Source: an uncultured Pseudomonas sp. (lineage in GTDB: Bacteria > Pseudomonadota > Gammaproteobacteria > Pseudomonadales > Pseudomonadaceae). Taken from it: a DNA stretch of 64,000 nt. The notes beneath the pieces were generated by a model that did not search any database, had not been told where the DNA came from, and saw nothing but the letters and a program-made list of their open reading frames with translations. The stretch spans positions 1,736,001 through 1,800,000 of the forward strand of contig NZ_OX044366.1 of assembly GCF_943846705.1 (NCBI RefSeq), read 5' to 3'. Of the stretch, positions 35,506 through 44,066 are shown piece after piece. How positions within the stretch are numbered: the stretch's first letter is position 1; each line of letters begins with the position of its first letter. The position numbers and the translations under genes are program-made.

Positions 35506-36622
35506 GGCGCCTGGAGCTGCTCAGTCGTGGATTTTGCAGTTCTGCCACGGCTACGATGGCCCCTTCCTCGATTGTGCGCGGCAGTACGCCGCGCTGTTTG
35601 CCGGCACCCGTTATAAGGTCTGCACGGTCTATCTGACCGGCAAGCCGAGCGCAGAGGTCGAGCAGGGCTCAGCTTCTGACGAGGTGATCTTTCTCGACTA
35701 CTCCAGTCGCGATGTGCGTGGTCTCAAGCTCAAGGCGATTCGCGATATCAAGCGCATTGTCGCTGGGCATGATTTCAAGCTGTGTATCGCCCATCGTTTT
35801 AAGCCGGTGTATATCGCCTTACTGGGCAGTAGCTTGCCGGTGATCGGCGTGCACCATGCGTTTGGTGATTATCAACGCCTGTCGCGTCGGCTGTTTGCCA
35901 ATGCCTTCAAGGGGCGTTTGGCGCTGCTCGGGGTGTCCGATGCGGTGCGCGATGACATGCGGGCTTGTTTGTCGGGCTGGCCGGCTGAGCGCATTCAGAC
36001 CCTGTACAACCGCATCGATATCGCCGCGGTGCAGGCTGGGCAGGTTTCCCGCAGCGCCGCCCGCGAGCACCTCGGCTTGCCGCAGGATGCCTGGGTTGTC
36101 GGCAATGTTGGGCGCCTGCATCCAGACAAGGATCAGGCCACTCTGATCCATGGCTTTGCCCAGGCGCTACCGCAGCTGCCGCAGGGCAGTCTGTTGGTCA
36201 TCATGGGCAGCGGCCGGCTGGAAACTGCGCTGAAAGCGCTCGCTGACGAGTTGGCAGTGACTGACTCGGTACGTTTTCTCGGTCAGGTTGCGGATGGCCG
36301 GCGTTACTTCAAAGCGTTCGATACCTTTGCTCTGACCTCCGATCACGAGCCCTTCGGCATGGTGCTGCTGGAGGCGATGGCGGCCGGTGTGCCGCTGATC
36401 GGTAGCGACTGCGGTGGTGGGCGTGAGGTGGTCGAGGGCGTCGGCGTATTGTTTCCGTTGGGCGATATACCCGCGCTGGCTGCCGCCATGCGCCACATGG
36501 CCGGGCTGGATGCTGAGCAGCGTGAGCTGTGTGCCTTGCTTATGTTGCAACGGCTCGAAGCCGGCTTCTCCGATCATGCCGTGCGTGAGGCGTTCTGGCG
36601 CCTCGGTCTGCTCGGCGGCTAA
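35492..36622 (+). CDS. wapH: LPS core glycosyltransferase, GT4 (WapH-like)
   Basis: A 376-residue GT-B glycosyltransferase. N-terminal domain starts WILQFCHGYDGPFLDCARQY; C-terminal domain has GNVGRLHPDKDQATLIHGF (donor-binding loop) and HEPFGMVLLEAMAAGVPLI, the GT4 E-x7-E motif. By position after the carbamoyltransferase it corresponds to wapH of P. aeruginosa, a transferase for an outer-core glucose. I chose the ATG at 35492 inside the end of the carbamoyltransferase gene (MTTSEAPGAAQSW); an ATG at 35477 is also possible. It is 33% identical-looking in layout to the GT4 two genes on (CNRFKPV vs AHRFKPVY motifs shared), suggesting an old duplication; that similarity is by eye. Confidence 0.83.
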   Translation: MTTSEAPGAAQSWILQFCHGYDGPFLDCARQYAALFAGTRYKVCTVYLTGKPSAEVEQGSASDEVIFLDYSSRDVRGLKLKAIRDIKRIVAGHDFKLCIAHRFKPVYIALLGSSLPVIGVHHAFGDYQRLSRRLFANAFKGRLALLGVSDAVRDDMRACLSGWPAERIQTLYNRIDIAAVQAGQVSRSAAREHLGLPQDAWVVGNVGRLHPDKDQATLIHGFAQALPQLPQGSLLVIMGSGRLETALKALADELAVTDSVRFLGQVADGRRYFKAFDTFALTSDHEPFGMVLLEAMAAGVPLIGSDCGGGREVVEGVGVLFPLGDIPALAAAMRHMAGLDAEQRELCALLMLQRLEAGFSDHAVREAFWRLGLLGG

Positions 36623-36637
36623 CGGCAACACACAAAG

Positions 36638-36662
36638 CCACCGAGCCCCAAGGGCTTGGTGG
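36638..36662 (+). other. 11-bp hairpin just before a core-variable gene
   Basis: CCACCGAGCCC (36638-36648) pairs with GGGCTTGGTGG (36652-36662) with one G-U pair and a three-base loop. No T run follows. It ends four bases before GATAGGAG, the ribosome-binding site of the DUF6625-like gene, so it may set an mRNA boundary or limit coupling at the only 54-bp gap in this part of the operon. Confidence 0.5.
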
Positions 36663-36676
36663 GCGATAGGAGCGCT

Positions 36677-37558
36677 ATGACGACGCAGCCAAGTATTTGT
36701 TTCGTAATTCCCTATTTCGGGCGCTGGCCTTTCTGGATGCCGTTTTTCCTCGAGAGCTGCCGGCGCAACCCAGATGTAGACTGGCTGCTGTTCAGTGACT
36801 GTGGCGTGCCGGTCGAGCTGCCGAGTAATGTGCGGATTGAAAGCATCAGTTACGCCGACTACTGCGCCTTGGTTGGCCAGCGTCTGGGCATTCCGTTTGC
36901 GCCGGAGAACGCCTACAAACTCTGCGATATCAAACCGGCGCTGGGCTTTATTCATCAGGATCGTCTGCAGGGCTATGATTTCTGGGCCTTCGGTGACATT
37001 GATCTGGTCTTCGGCCAGATACGCGATTACTTCACTGCCGAGCGTCTAGCGCGCTGTGACCTGTTCTCCACCCATGAGCGGCGAGTATCTGGGCATTTAT
37101 GCCTGATTCGTAATGTGCCGCGCATGCGCGAAGCCTTTATGCGGATGCCGAACTGGCAGGCGCGTTTCTGCGATCAGCAGCATCATGCTCTGGACGAAGG
37201 CGCGTTCAGCCGGATTTTTCTCTGGCGCAAGAACTTCCCGCAGCCGTTGTTTCGCCTCGTTGGGCTGTTCAACCCGTGGCGCCGTCGCAGTGAGTTCGTC
37301 GAGGCGTTCAGTACGCCTTCGGGGTGTATTCCCTGGATCGATGGCAGCGCCGAGTTTCCGACCTGCTGGTATTGGCGCGAAGGGCGCTTGAGCAATGACC
37401 TTGATCAGGGCCGAGCGTTTCCCTATTTCCATTTCGTGGTGTGGAAGCGTGATGCCTGGCCCGCACTTGGCGAGCCATCAGCCGATACACTGCAAGCGTT
37501 GGCCAAGCAGCCGGAATGGCGGATCAGCTCACAGGGGTTTGCGCAGGAGAACCGATGA
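36677..37558 (+). CDS. DUF6625-like protein, probable sugar-transfer enzyme
   Basis: The protein has 293 residues. It begins ICFVIPYFGRWPFWMPFF and has WAFGDIDLVFGQI, whose DxD (D-I-D) resembles the metal/nucleotide-sugar site of GT-A glycosyltransferases, and ending blocks FPYFHFVVWKR. I associate this with the DUF6625 family found in polysaccharide clusters; recognition is from pattern only. The ATG at 36677 follows AGGAGC. Its stop overlaps the next glycosyltransferase start (ATGA, 37555-37558). Activity on the outer core is inferred from location. Confidence 0.7.
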   Translation: MTTQPSICFVIPYFGRWPFWMPFFLESCRRNPDVDWLLFSDCGVPVELPSNVRIESISYADYCALVGQRLGIPFAPENAYKLCDIKPALGFIHQDRLQGYDFWAFGDIDLVFGQIRDYFTAERLARCDLFSTHERRVSGHLCLIRNVPRMREAFMRMPNWQARFCDQQHHALDEGAFSRIFLWRKNFPQPLFRLVGLFNPWRRRSEFVEAFSTPSGCIPWIDGSAEFPTCWYWREGRLSNDLDQGRAFPYFHFVVWKRDAWPALGEPSADTLQALAKQPEWRISSQGFAQENR

Positions 37559-38706
37559 ACAGGCGAATCAAGGTTTTACAGCTGCAGCCCGATTACAACG
37601 TTAAAGCGCATGACTTCGCCGACTTGGCCGAGCAGATCGTTAAGGCGTTGCCGAGCGAGCGTTATGACGTGGTCGCGGCATTCCTGCGTGGTAAGCCGCA
37701 GCCGGGCGAGCCGGTAAGTCGAGCCGCGCGCTCGGTGTATTTTGAGTTCGCCGATAAGCAACTTAAAGGACTGCGGTTGTGGGCGATGTGGCAGCTCTAT
37801 CAGTTTTGTCGCGCCGAGCAATTCGATGTGGTGATCTGCAACCGCTTTAAGCCGGTCAATATGATGTTGCAGCTGAACCGCTGGTTAAAGGTGCCGCTGT
37901 GCATCGGTATTTCTCACGGCTTTGGCGAATACGACCGCTTTTACCGTCGCCGGCAAGCCAAGCGCTTGATCGACAAGGCCTGGCGCTTCGTCGGCGTATC
38001 GCCGGCAGTCAAGCAATACCTGCTGGACTGCGCGTGCGGATTTAGCGAGCGCAATACCGTGGCCATCACCAACGCCATCGATATCGAGCAGGCCGCCGCC
38101 TTGCAACATTCGCGCGAAGACGCTCGGCGCTTGCTGGGGCTTGACCCCAATGTGCGCCTGGTGGGGGCTCTTGGGCGTCTGGTGCCGGTTAAGGGGCATA
38201 TCTACCTGCTCCAGGCGTTTGCCAGGCTCAAAGACCTTTACCCCCAGGTGCAACTGGTGATTATTGGTAAAGGTCGCGAAGAGTCGCGGCTGTTGGCTGA
38301 GGTAGAGCGGCTTGGCCTTGGTGGGCGGGTTCACCTGCTCGGCTTTCGTGAAAATGCGCTGCAGTATGTGCGCGCTTTTGATATCTGGACCATGCCGTCG
38401 CTGGCTGAAGGCCTAGGCTTGGCCTTGCTAGAGGGTATGAGTGGGCATTTGCCGGTAATCGCCTCGAATGTGCCGGCAATGCTGCCGCTGATCGAGGGCG
38501 CTGACGGATTGGCTGTGCCCCCGGCTGACGTTGATGCCTTGGCTCAGGCACTAGACAGTTATTTGCAGTTGAGCGATCAGCAGTTGCAGGCAAAAGGTGA
38601 GCAGGCCTATGCCTACTTGTGTGCCCACCACGATATCGAAACCTTCCGTCAGCAGTATCGGCAACTCATTGATGAGTCGCTGAGTCAGGCGAGTGCTTCC
38701 CAATGA
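37555..38706 (+). CDS. Glycosyltransferase, GT4 (Ssg-like)
   Basis: A 383-residue GT-B enzyme. Start RIKVLQLQPDYNVKAHDFAD; donor site GALGRLVPVKGHIYLLQAF and IIGKGREESRLL; GT4 acidic motif in SLAEGLGLALLEGMSGHLPVI. Position and type fit Ssg of other pseudomonads, a cell-surface sugar transferase affecting LPS, phage sensitivity and surface spreading, but paralogous WapH-like genes make the symbol uncertain. I took the ATG at 37555 overlapping the previous stop; an ATG at 37516 would run 39 bases further into that gene. ATGA overlap with the next gene at 38703. Confidence 0.82.
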   Translation: MNRRIKVLQLQPDYNVKAHDFADLAEQIVKALPSERYDVVAAFLRGKPQPGEPVSRAARSVYFEFADKQLKGLRLWAMWQLYQFCRAEQFDVVICNRFKPVNMMLQLNRWLKVPLCIGISHGFGEYDRFYRRRQAKRLIDKAWRFVGVSPAVKQYLLDCACGFSERNTVAITNAIDIEQAAALQHSREDARRLLGLDPNVRLVGALGRLVPVKGHIYLLQAFARLKDLYPQVQLVIIGKGREESRLLAEVERLGLGGRVHLLGFRENALQYVRAFDIWTMPSLAEGLGLALLEGMSGHLPVIASNVPAMLPLIEGADGLAVPPADVDALAQALDSYLQLSDQQLQAKGEQAYAYLCAHHDIETFRQQYRQLIDESLSQASASQ

Positions 38707-39587
38707 GTCAAAATTCCGAGCTGGTCAGCGTCATCATCGCCTCATACAACCACGCGCCATATATTGAGGAGTGCATCCTCAGTGTGTTGGGGCAAACCTA
38801 CCCGAATGTCGAGTTGTTGGTCGTGGACGATGGCTCCACCGATGACAGCGTTGAGCGTATTCGGCGCTTGCAGGCCGAGCATGGCTTCGACTTTCAGATC
38901 CAGAAAAACCAAGGGCTGACCCGGACGTTGAACTCGGCAATCGCTCGCGCCAAAGGTGAGTTGATTGTGCCGTTCGGCTCGGATGATGTGATGTTGCCCG
39001 AACGCCTGGCCAAGCAGGTGGCCTATATGGCGGATAAGCCTGAGGTAGGGATTTGTGCCGGCAATATCGAGCTGATCGATTCGCAGGGCGTGCTATTTCC
39101 CGAGGCCCGCCAGCGCCGTGATGTGCCGTTTCGGCGGATGGATTTCGATGATGTGTTTATGGAGCGTAAACCCTACGCACCCGCCACAACCCTGATGATC
39201 CGCAAACAGGCTTTGGCGGAAGTGGGCGGCTTTGATCCGGAGATTCGCCTGGAAGACCTGGCGATTGAGCTGAAGATCACCCATGCCGGTTACACCATCG
39301 ATTGCTTGGGCGAGGTGTTGGCGCGGTACCGCAAACACGCCACTAACTCGTACAAGAACCATCGTTTTATGATCGACAGCATCCTGCGCATTTATGCCTT
39401 GTACCGCGATCATCCGCAGTATGAGTTTGTGCGCACGCGCTTTCTCAGCTCAATGTTTCTCAAGTGCTCCAATCGTGACCGTCAGTTGGCCCGCGAGTTG
39501 TTGGCGCAAATTCCGTTTAAACAGTGGTCGAAGAAAACCTGGCGTGGCTTGGCGCGCCTGTATTTCTCACCGTTGGAAAAGGGTTGA
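38703..39587 (+). CDS. Glycosyltransferase, GT2
   Basis: A 294-residue GT-A enzyme. VSVIIASYNHAPYIEECILS and LLVVDDGSTDDSVERI contain the nucleotide-sugar site, and PFGSDDVMLPERLAKQV the DxD-equivalent (SDD). LEDLAIELKITHAGY carries the likely catalytic acidic residue (ED). In P. aeruginosa the GT2 gene in the corresponding place (wapR) is a rhamnosyltransferase making the acceptor for O antigen; that role is plausible here but not shown. No membrane segments. Four-base overlap with the preceding gene; six-base gap to the acetyltransferase gene. Confidence 0.83.
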   Translation: MSQNSELVSVIIASYNHAPYIEECILSVLGQTYPNVELLVVDDGSTDDSVERIRRLQAEHGFDFQIQKNQGLTRTLNSAIARAKGELIVPFGSDDVMLPERLAKQVAYMADKPEVGICAGNIELIDSQGVLFPEARQRRDVPFRRMDFDDVFMERKPYAPATTLMIRKQALAEVGGFDPEIRLEDLAIELKITHAGYTIDCLGEVLARYRKHATNSYKNHRFMIDSILRIYALYRDHPQYEFVRTRFLSSMFLKCSNRDRQLARELLAQIPFKQWSKKTWRGLARLYFSPLEKG

Positions 39588-39593
39588 TTCGCG

Positions 39594-40223
39594 ATGGGGT
39601 TCTGGAAAAGATTCTTGGAAAACCGCGCCAAAAAACAGATTCGCCGGCTACCCAAGTTCGAGCGTGGTCCCGCTAGATTCCTGCAGCGCTATCCGCAGTA
39701 TGAAATGGGTGTCGGCACCTACGGCGTGCCCGCCGTGCATGACTGGCAGGAAGGAACATCACTCAAAATCGGCAGCTACACATCAATTGCCATGAACGTG
39801 GAGATATTTCTGGGCGGTCACCACCGCACTGAATGGGTCAGTACTTACCCTTTTCCTGCTCTGATTTCTGAGGCATCCGGAATTAAAGGTTATGCAGTGA
39901 GTCGAGGGAATGTAGTGATTGGCAGCGATGTTTGGTTGTGCAGCAATGCGGTGATCCTGTCTGGCGTCACGGTTGGGCATGGCGCAGTGGTTGCTGCCGG
40001 GGCGGTGGTGAGTCGCGATGTGGCCCCTTACTCGATAGTGGCAGGTAATCCGGCACGGCATGTGCGCTGGCGTTTTCCACCTGAAGTCTGTGCGGCATTG
40101 CTTGAGACCGCTTGGTGGGAATGGCCAGAGCAGGAAGTGCGCAGCATCAGCCCACTGCTGTGCACTGACCAGTTTGATAACTTTCTGCAGTATGCACAGC
40201 GGCGTGCTGCGCAGCCGCTTTAG
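39594..40223 (+). CDS. Hexapeptide-repeat O-acetyltransferase (CatB/LbH family)
   Basis: A 209-residue left-handed beta-helix acetyltransferase. The hexapeptide stretch runs over SLKIGSYTSIAMNVEIFLGG and GSDVWLCSNAVILSGVTVG with AVVAAGAVVSRDV after it, and YSIVAGNPARHVRWRF ends the helix as in CatB-related enzymes. HHRTEWVSTYPF contains the catalytic-site His. It would O-acetylate a core or O-antigen sugar using acetyl-CoA, consistent with O-acetylation of outer core in pseudomonads. Codon and base use are more AT-rich than the genes upstream. It ends 12 bp from the stop of the opposed kinase-like gene, with no visible terminator between. Confidence 0.85.
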   Translation: MGFWKRFLENRAKKQIRRLPKFERGPARFLQRYPQYEMGVGTYGVPAVHDWQEGTSLKIGSYTSIAMNVEIFLGGHHRTEWVSTYPFPALISEASGIKGYAVSRGNVVIGSDVWLCSNAVILSGVTVGHGAVVAAGAVVSRDVAPYSIVAGNPARHVRWRFPPEVCAALLETAWWEWPEQEVRSISPLLCTDQFDNFLQYAQRRAAQPL

Positions 40224-40235
40224 GTTGCATGCGCG

Positions 40236-40871
40236 TTAAGCAAACAGTTTGGCTGCCTGCTTCTTGGCGATACGGCTGTAACCTGTTTTTAGCGCGTCAC
40301 GGTGCTCTTCGAACAGCCACTTTTGGTCGTCAGCGTAGCGGCGCATGTGCTTGAGGTTGCGTTGGCGTTTGTGCAGGCTAAGTGCGAAGTGGCTGATGTG
40401 CATGTCGGCGAGGTCAATCAAGCCCAGCTTTCCGTCAGGTTGCACCAGTACGTTGCCCAGGTGCACCGAGCGGAAGTACACGCCAGTGGCATGCAGCTTG
40501 GCCAGCAGCTCACCAAACTGTTCCACTAGCGCCTGGCGGCGCTCACCAGGACTATTACGCAGCACCTGGCGCAAGGTTTCCCCAGGTAGCGGCCAATAAT
40601 GCACGGCAGTTTTGTTGATTGGGTCAACCAGCCAATACACCTGAATGATTTCTGGGCTGTTGAATCCTAAGCGCTTCAAGCGTTCGGCGTTCTCTGCAAA
40701 GCGCTTGGCATAGGGCTTGAGGGTTTCGCGGGAAAATAATGACCGCTTACGAAACAGTTTGAGAAAACTGCCGTCGGTTAACTTCAGCACTTTTGGCCCA
40801 AGGCCATCGAGCTCAAGCACGCGAGCGTTGGCTGAGAGTGCATTCAGCTCGGGCTGGGAAAGCGTTTGCAT
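40236..40871 (-). CDS. LPS kinase-like protein, toluene-tolerance (Ttg8) type, catalytic Asp replaced
   Basis: The protein has 211 residues from the ATG at 40871; a longer frame starting at 41099 runs inside the ligase gene and is not supported. Kinase-like features are GSFLKLFRKR (K38), VYFRSVHLGNVLV and LGLIDLADMH (D153). At the HxD position the sequence is FRS: the histidine is Phe and the catalytic aspartate Ser135, while the downstream HLGN keeps N140. The basic C-terminus (SRIAKKQAAKLFA) could bind membrane or phosphate. Its start overlaps the ligase stop (TGATG), so the two are coupled. Homologues next to waaL exist in other pseudomonads. Confidence 0.8.
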   Translation of the reverse strand: MQTLSQPELNALSANARVLELDGLGPKVLKLTDGSFLKLFRKRSLFSRETLKPYAKRFAENAERLKRLGFNSPEIIQVYWLVDPINKTAVHYWPLPGETLRQVLRNSPGERRQALVEQFGELLAKLHATGVYFRSVHLGNVLVQPDGKLGLIDLADMHISHFALSLHKRQRNLKHMRRYADDQKWLFEEHRDALKTGYSRIAKKQAAKLFA

Positions 40872-42058
40872 CAGCGCTGAACTCCTTGTGTTTGCCGCGT
40901 ACGGATGCTGAGGGCCGCAATCAGTGCCAGAGGGATCCAGGTCACCAGCCAGTGCTCTTTGGGTCTTGGCAGGATACCGCCGCCCTCCGTCAAACCTGCA
41001 CCGATGCCATAAACCAGCAGCGCACCACACACAATGAACAAGTAGTTGCTTCTGTGCTTCCAGCATTGGAAGAGCGCGAGACCGTGCATGACGAGCCAAA
41101 TGGCCAAGCCGATAATGCCGGTGTAATACAGCACCCCCAGCGCAAAGTTGTGGGGCTCACTAAAGTTCGTGTTGAGATCGGCGATAAGTATCGCCAGCTG
41201 TGCACCAAAGCCAAAGCCTTGCCAAGGCTGTTGAGCAACCATGCTGAGGGTTTGTGCCCACAGCTCAGGCCGATATGACAGGCCCCGATTGGATACAGCT
41301 TCTGGATAGAGCAGGGCGAGGGCCAGCACTGCGAATACTCCAGAGAGCAGTAGCCAGATTGAGCGTTTGCTCCAACATGCAATTATCAACCAGGCACATA
41401 CCAGTGCTGTTGCCACAAGCGGCGTGCGTGAGCCTGTGGCCAGTAATGCCAGCCCCATCAGTAACGCTGCCGCTAGTGCGAGCCCGCTGTGGCGAGGTTT
41501 GAGGATCATGCTCAACGCCAGCCAGAAGGCGCAAAAAAAGCCGAACAAGTGCGAACTCAGCAGGGGGTTGTCGAGCGCGCCGTGCCCAATAAACCGTTCT
41601 CCTGGTGTCCAGCTGGCAATGAACATCACCAGGCTATAAGTGGTTAGGGGCAATATCAATACGGCGGAGAGCAGTGTGCTTTGGGCTAGTCGCGCATTGG
41701 TTTGCAGTGCCATCAGTGCGCAAGCAGAAAAGAGCATCAGGATATACAGCGGGCGCTTGAATAGCGTGCCGAAGGGCAGCTCGGTGTCCGACCAGCTGAA
41801 GCTGATCAAGGCCCAGATTGAGAACATCAAGAAGGTGATGATCACGGGGTCTCGTAAGAGCGCTAGGCCGGTACGAGGACGCAGTGCTAGGGCAATTAGA
41901 GTGGGCGCGGCAATTAGCGCGTAGAACATCTTGTGGTAAAGGCTGCGTTCCGGCAGCGCGGCCAGCCCGACGAGCAACACGACAAAGCCTAGAGGCAGTA
42001 ACCAATTGCAGATGAAAGAGTAAGTTCGCTGCGTCCGTGAGTCGATCTGTGTGTGCAT
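40871..42058 (-). CDS. waaL: O-antigen ligase, WaaL-like
   Basis: Inner-membrane protein of 395 residues with about ten to twelve hydrophobic segments and a large periplasmic loop near residues 255-310 (ending in PWQGFGFGAQLAILIADLNTNFSEPHNFALGVLYYTGIIG), the Wzy_C ligase pattern; the H in SEPHN is the conserved catalytic histidine region of this family. It would join O antigen or capping sugars to the lipid A-core in the periplasm. Low sequence conservation is normal for WaaL, so it could instead be an O-antigen polymerase, but its setting beside msbA and core genes supports ligase. It is divergent from msbA with 187 bp between. Confidence 0.82.
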   Translation of the reverse strand: MHTQIDSRTQRTYSFICNWLLPLGFVVLLVGLAALPERSLYHKMFYALIAAPTLIALALRPRTGLALLRDPVIITFLMFSIWALISFSWSDTELPFGTLFKRPLYILMLFSACALMALQTNARLAQSTLLSAVLILPLTTYSLVMFIASWTPGERFIGHGALDNPLLSSHLFGFFCAFWLALSMILKPRHSGLALAAALLMGLALLATGSRTPLVATALVCAWLIIACWSKRSIWLLLSGVFAVLALALLYPEAVSNRGLSYRPELWAQTLSMVAQQPWQGFGFGAQLAILIADLNTNFSEPHNFALGVLYYTGIIGLAIWLVMHGLALFQCWKHRSNYLFIVCGALLVYGIGAGLTEGGGILPRPKEHWLVTWIPLALIAALSIRTRQTQGVQR

Positions 42059-42245
42059 CTAGGTGTAAGTCCAGTCCGGCGGTTGAGTTGCGATTCTACA
42101 GGATCAAGTAAGGCCTTTCCTTGGCTCTCCCAGCTTTCTTCCAGGCAGCTTGGAGGCTTTAGTCGCTAAGTTGTTCCAAGAGGGCCTAATCGCAGCCCGG
42201 GTGGGCTATGTTAATATCCCGCTTTTACCGATTATGGGCGGGTTT

Positions 42246-44066
42246 ATGAGTGGAAAAGCTGCAAGCCAGGACGCTTCATCGAGCCTGAAAATCTATCTGC
42301 GCTTGCTCTCTTATATCCGTCCTTACCTAGGTTTTTTTGCGCTGAGTATTCTGGGGTTTTTAATCTTTGCCTCGACCCAGCCAATGCTCGGTTACATCCT
42401 CAAGTATTTTGTCGATGGCCTTTCCAATCCGGCCGCGAGCTTGTTTCCTGACGTGCCATACCTGCAGGATCTGCAATTGGTGCAGGCAGTGCCGCTGCTG
42501 ATTGTATTGATCGCGTTTTGGCAGGGGGTGGGTTCTTTCCTGGGTAATTACTTCCTGGCCAAGGTGTCGCTGGGGCTGGTGCATGACCTGCGCGTGGCGC
42601 TGTTCAATAATTTATTGACGCTGCCTAATCGTTATTTTGATAGCCACAACTCCGGGCATGTGATTTCGCGCATTACCTTTAACGTGACCATGGTTACCGG
42701 GGCGGCAACTGATGCGATCAAAGTGGTCATCCGTGAAGGCATGACGGTGATTTTCCTGTTCGCCACCTTGTTGTGGATGAACTGGATGTTGACCTTGGTG
42801 ATGGTCGCCATTCTTCCGGTGATCGGTTTAATGGTGAGTAGCGCGAGCAAGAAATTCCGCAAGCAGAGCAAGAAAATTCAAGTGGCGATGGGTGATGTCA
42901 CCCACGTGGCTTCGGAAACCATTCAAGGTTATCGAGTGGTGCGCAGTTTTGGTGGCGAAACCTACGAGCAAGGGCGCTTTCTGGAAGCCAGTAGCAGTAA
43001 CACGGAAAAACAGCTGCGCATGACCAAGACATCGGCGGTTTATACGCCGATGTTGCAACTGGTGATTTATAGCGCCATGGCGGTTCTGATGTTCTTGGTG
43101 CTGTTTATGCGTGGTGATGCTTCGGCAGGTGACCTGGTCGCCTACATCACCCTGGCGGGCCTGCTGCCGAAGCCGATTCGTCAGCTGTCTGAGGTGAGCT
43201 CAACCATTCAAAAGGGCGTGGCTGGCGCGGAGAGTATTTTCGAACAGCTGGATGAAACCCCCGAGGTGGATCGCGGCACTCAGGCGCGTGAGCGGGTTAG
43301 CGGGCGCTTGGAAGTCAATAACCTGAGCTTTCAATACGCCAGCAGTGACAAGCCGGTTCTGGATGACATCAGTTTTGTTGCCGAGCCTGGGCAGATGGTT
43401 GCTCTTGTGGGCCGCTCGGGCAGCGGTAAATCGACCTTGGCCAACCTGATTCCGCGCTTTTACCACCATGACCAGGGACAGATTTTGCTCGATGGTCTGG
43501 ATGTCGAAGAGTACAAGCTGCTTAACCTTCGTCGTCATATCGCTCTAGTGACCCAACATGTCACCCTGTTCAACGATACTGTGGCCAATAACATCGCCTA
43601 CGGCGACCTGCAGGGTGCGCCGCTGGATGAGGTGCGTCAGGCGGCGGAGGCGGCTTATGCCGCCGAGTTTATCGAGAAGATGCCGCAAGGCTACGACACC
43701 CTGGTGGGTGAAAATGGTGTGCTGTTGTCCGGCGGTCAGCGCCAGCGCCTGGCCATTGCTCGGGCGTTGTTGAAAAACGCTCCGCTATTGATTCTCGACG
43801 AGGCCACCTCGGCGCTCGACACCGAGTCTGAGCGGCATATTCAAGGCGCGTTGGATGAGGTGATGAAGGGGCGTACCACGTTGGTTATCGCCCATCGCCT
43901 GTCCACTATCGAGAAGGCCGACCTGATTTTGGTGATGGACCAGGGGCGTATCGTCGAGCGCGGCACGCATGCCGAATTGCTGGCGCGTAATGGTTATTAC
44001 GCACGCCTGCATGAAAAAGACTTTGTTGAAGGCGATGACGCTGTGACGTTTGAGCGCGACGCCTGA
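42246..44066 (+). CDS. msbA: Lipid A-core flippase MsbA (ABC transporter)
   Basis: Homodimeric ABC half-transporter that flips lipid A-core across the inner membrane. The protein has 606 residues from the ATG at 42246. Six membrane helices occupy about residues 20-330; the nucleotide-binding domain has Walker A GRSGSGKSTLANL, signature LLSGGQRQRLAIARAL, Walker B LLILDEATSALD and the H-loop VIAHRLSTIEKADL. Start choice is uncertain: the leader before 42246 is GGGCGGGTTT, a poor Shine-Dalgarno, and ATGs at 42234 and 42150 are in frame. Ends one base into mig-14 (TGATG). Confidence 0.96.
   Translation: MSGKAASQDASSSLKIYLRLLSYIRPYLGFFALSILGFLIFASTQPMLGYILKYFVDGLSNPAASLFPDVPYLQDLQLVQAVPLLIVLIAFWQGVGSFLGNYFLAKVSLGLVHDLRVALFNNLLTLPNRYFDSHNSGHVISRITFNVTMVTGAATDAIKVVIREGMTVIFLFATLLWMNWMLTLVMVAILPVIGLMVSSASKKFRKQSKKIQVAMGDVTHVASETIQGYRVVRSFGGETYEQGRFLEASSSNTEKQLRMTKTSAVYTPMLQLVIYSAMAVLMFLVLFMRGDASAGDLVAYITLAGLLPKPIRQLSEVSSTIQKGVAGAESIFEQLDETPEVDRGTQARERVSGRLEVNNLSFQYASSDKPVLDDISFVAEPGQMVALVGRSGSGKSTLANLIPRFYHHDQGQILLDGLDVEEYKLLNLRRHIALVTQHVTLFNDTVANNIAYGDLQGAPLDEVRQAAEAAYAAEFIEKMPQGYDTLVGENGVLLSGGQRQRLAIARALLKNAPLLILDEATSALDTESERHIQGALDEVMKGRTTLVIAHRLSTIEKADLILVMDQGRIVERGTHAELLARNGYYARLHEKDFVEGDDAVTFERDA

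Noticed and set aside
40872..41099. N-terminal extension of the kinase-like protein from 41099
   Set aside because: The extra 76 residues lie inside the ligase gene and have no kinase character; the ATG at 40871 couples to the ligase stop.
39594..42245. Mobile element carrying the low-GC outer-core genes
   Set aside because: Composition suggests exchange, but there are no flanking repeats, integrase or transposase, so I do not call a mobile element.
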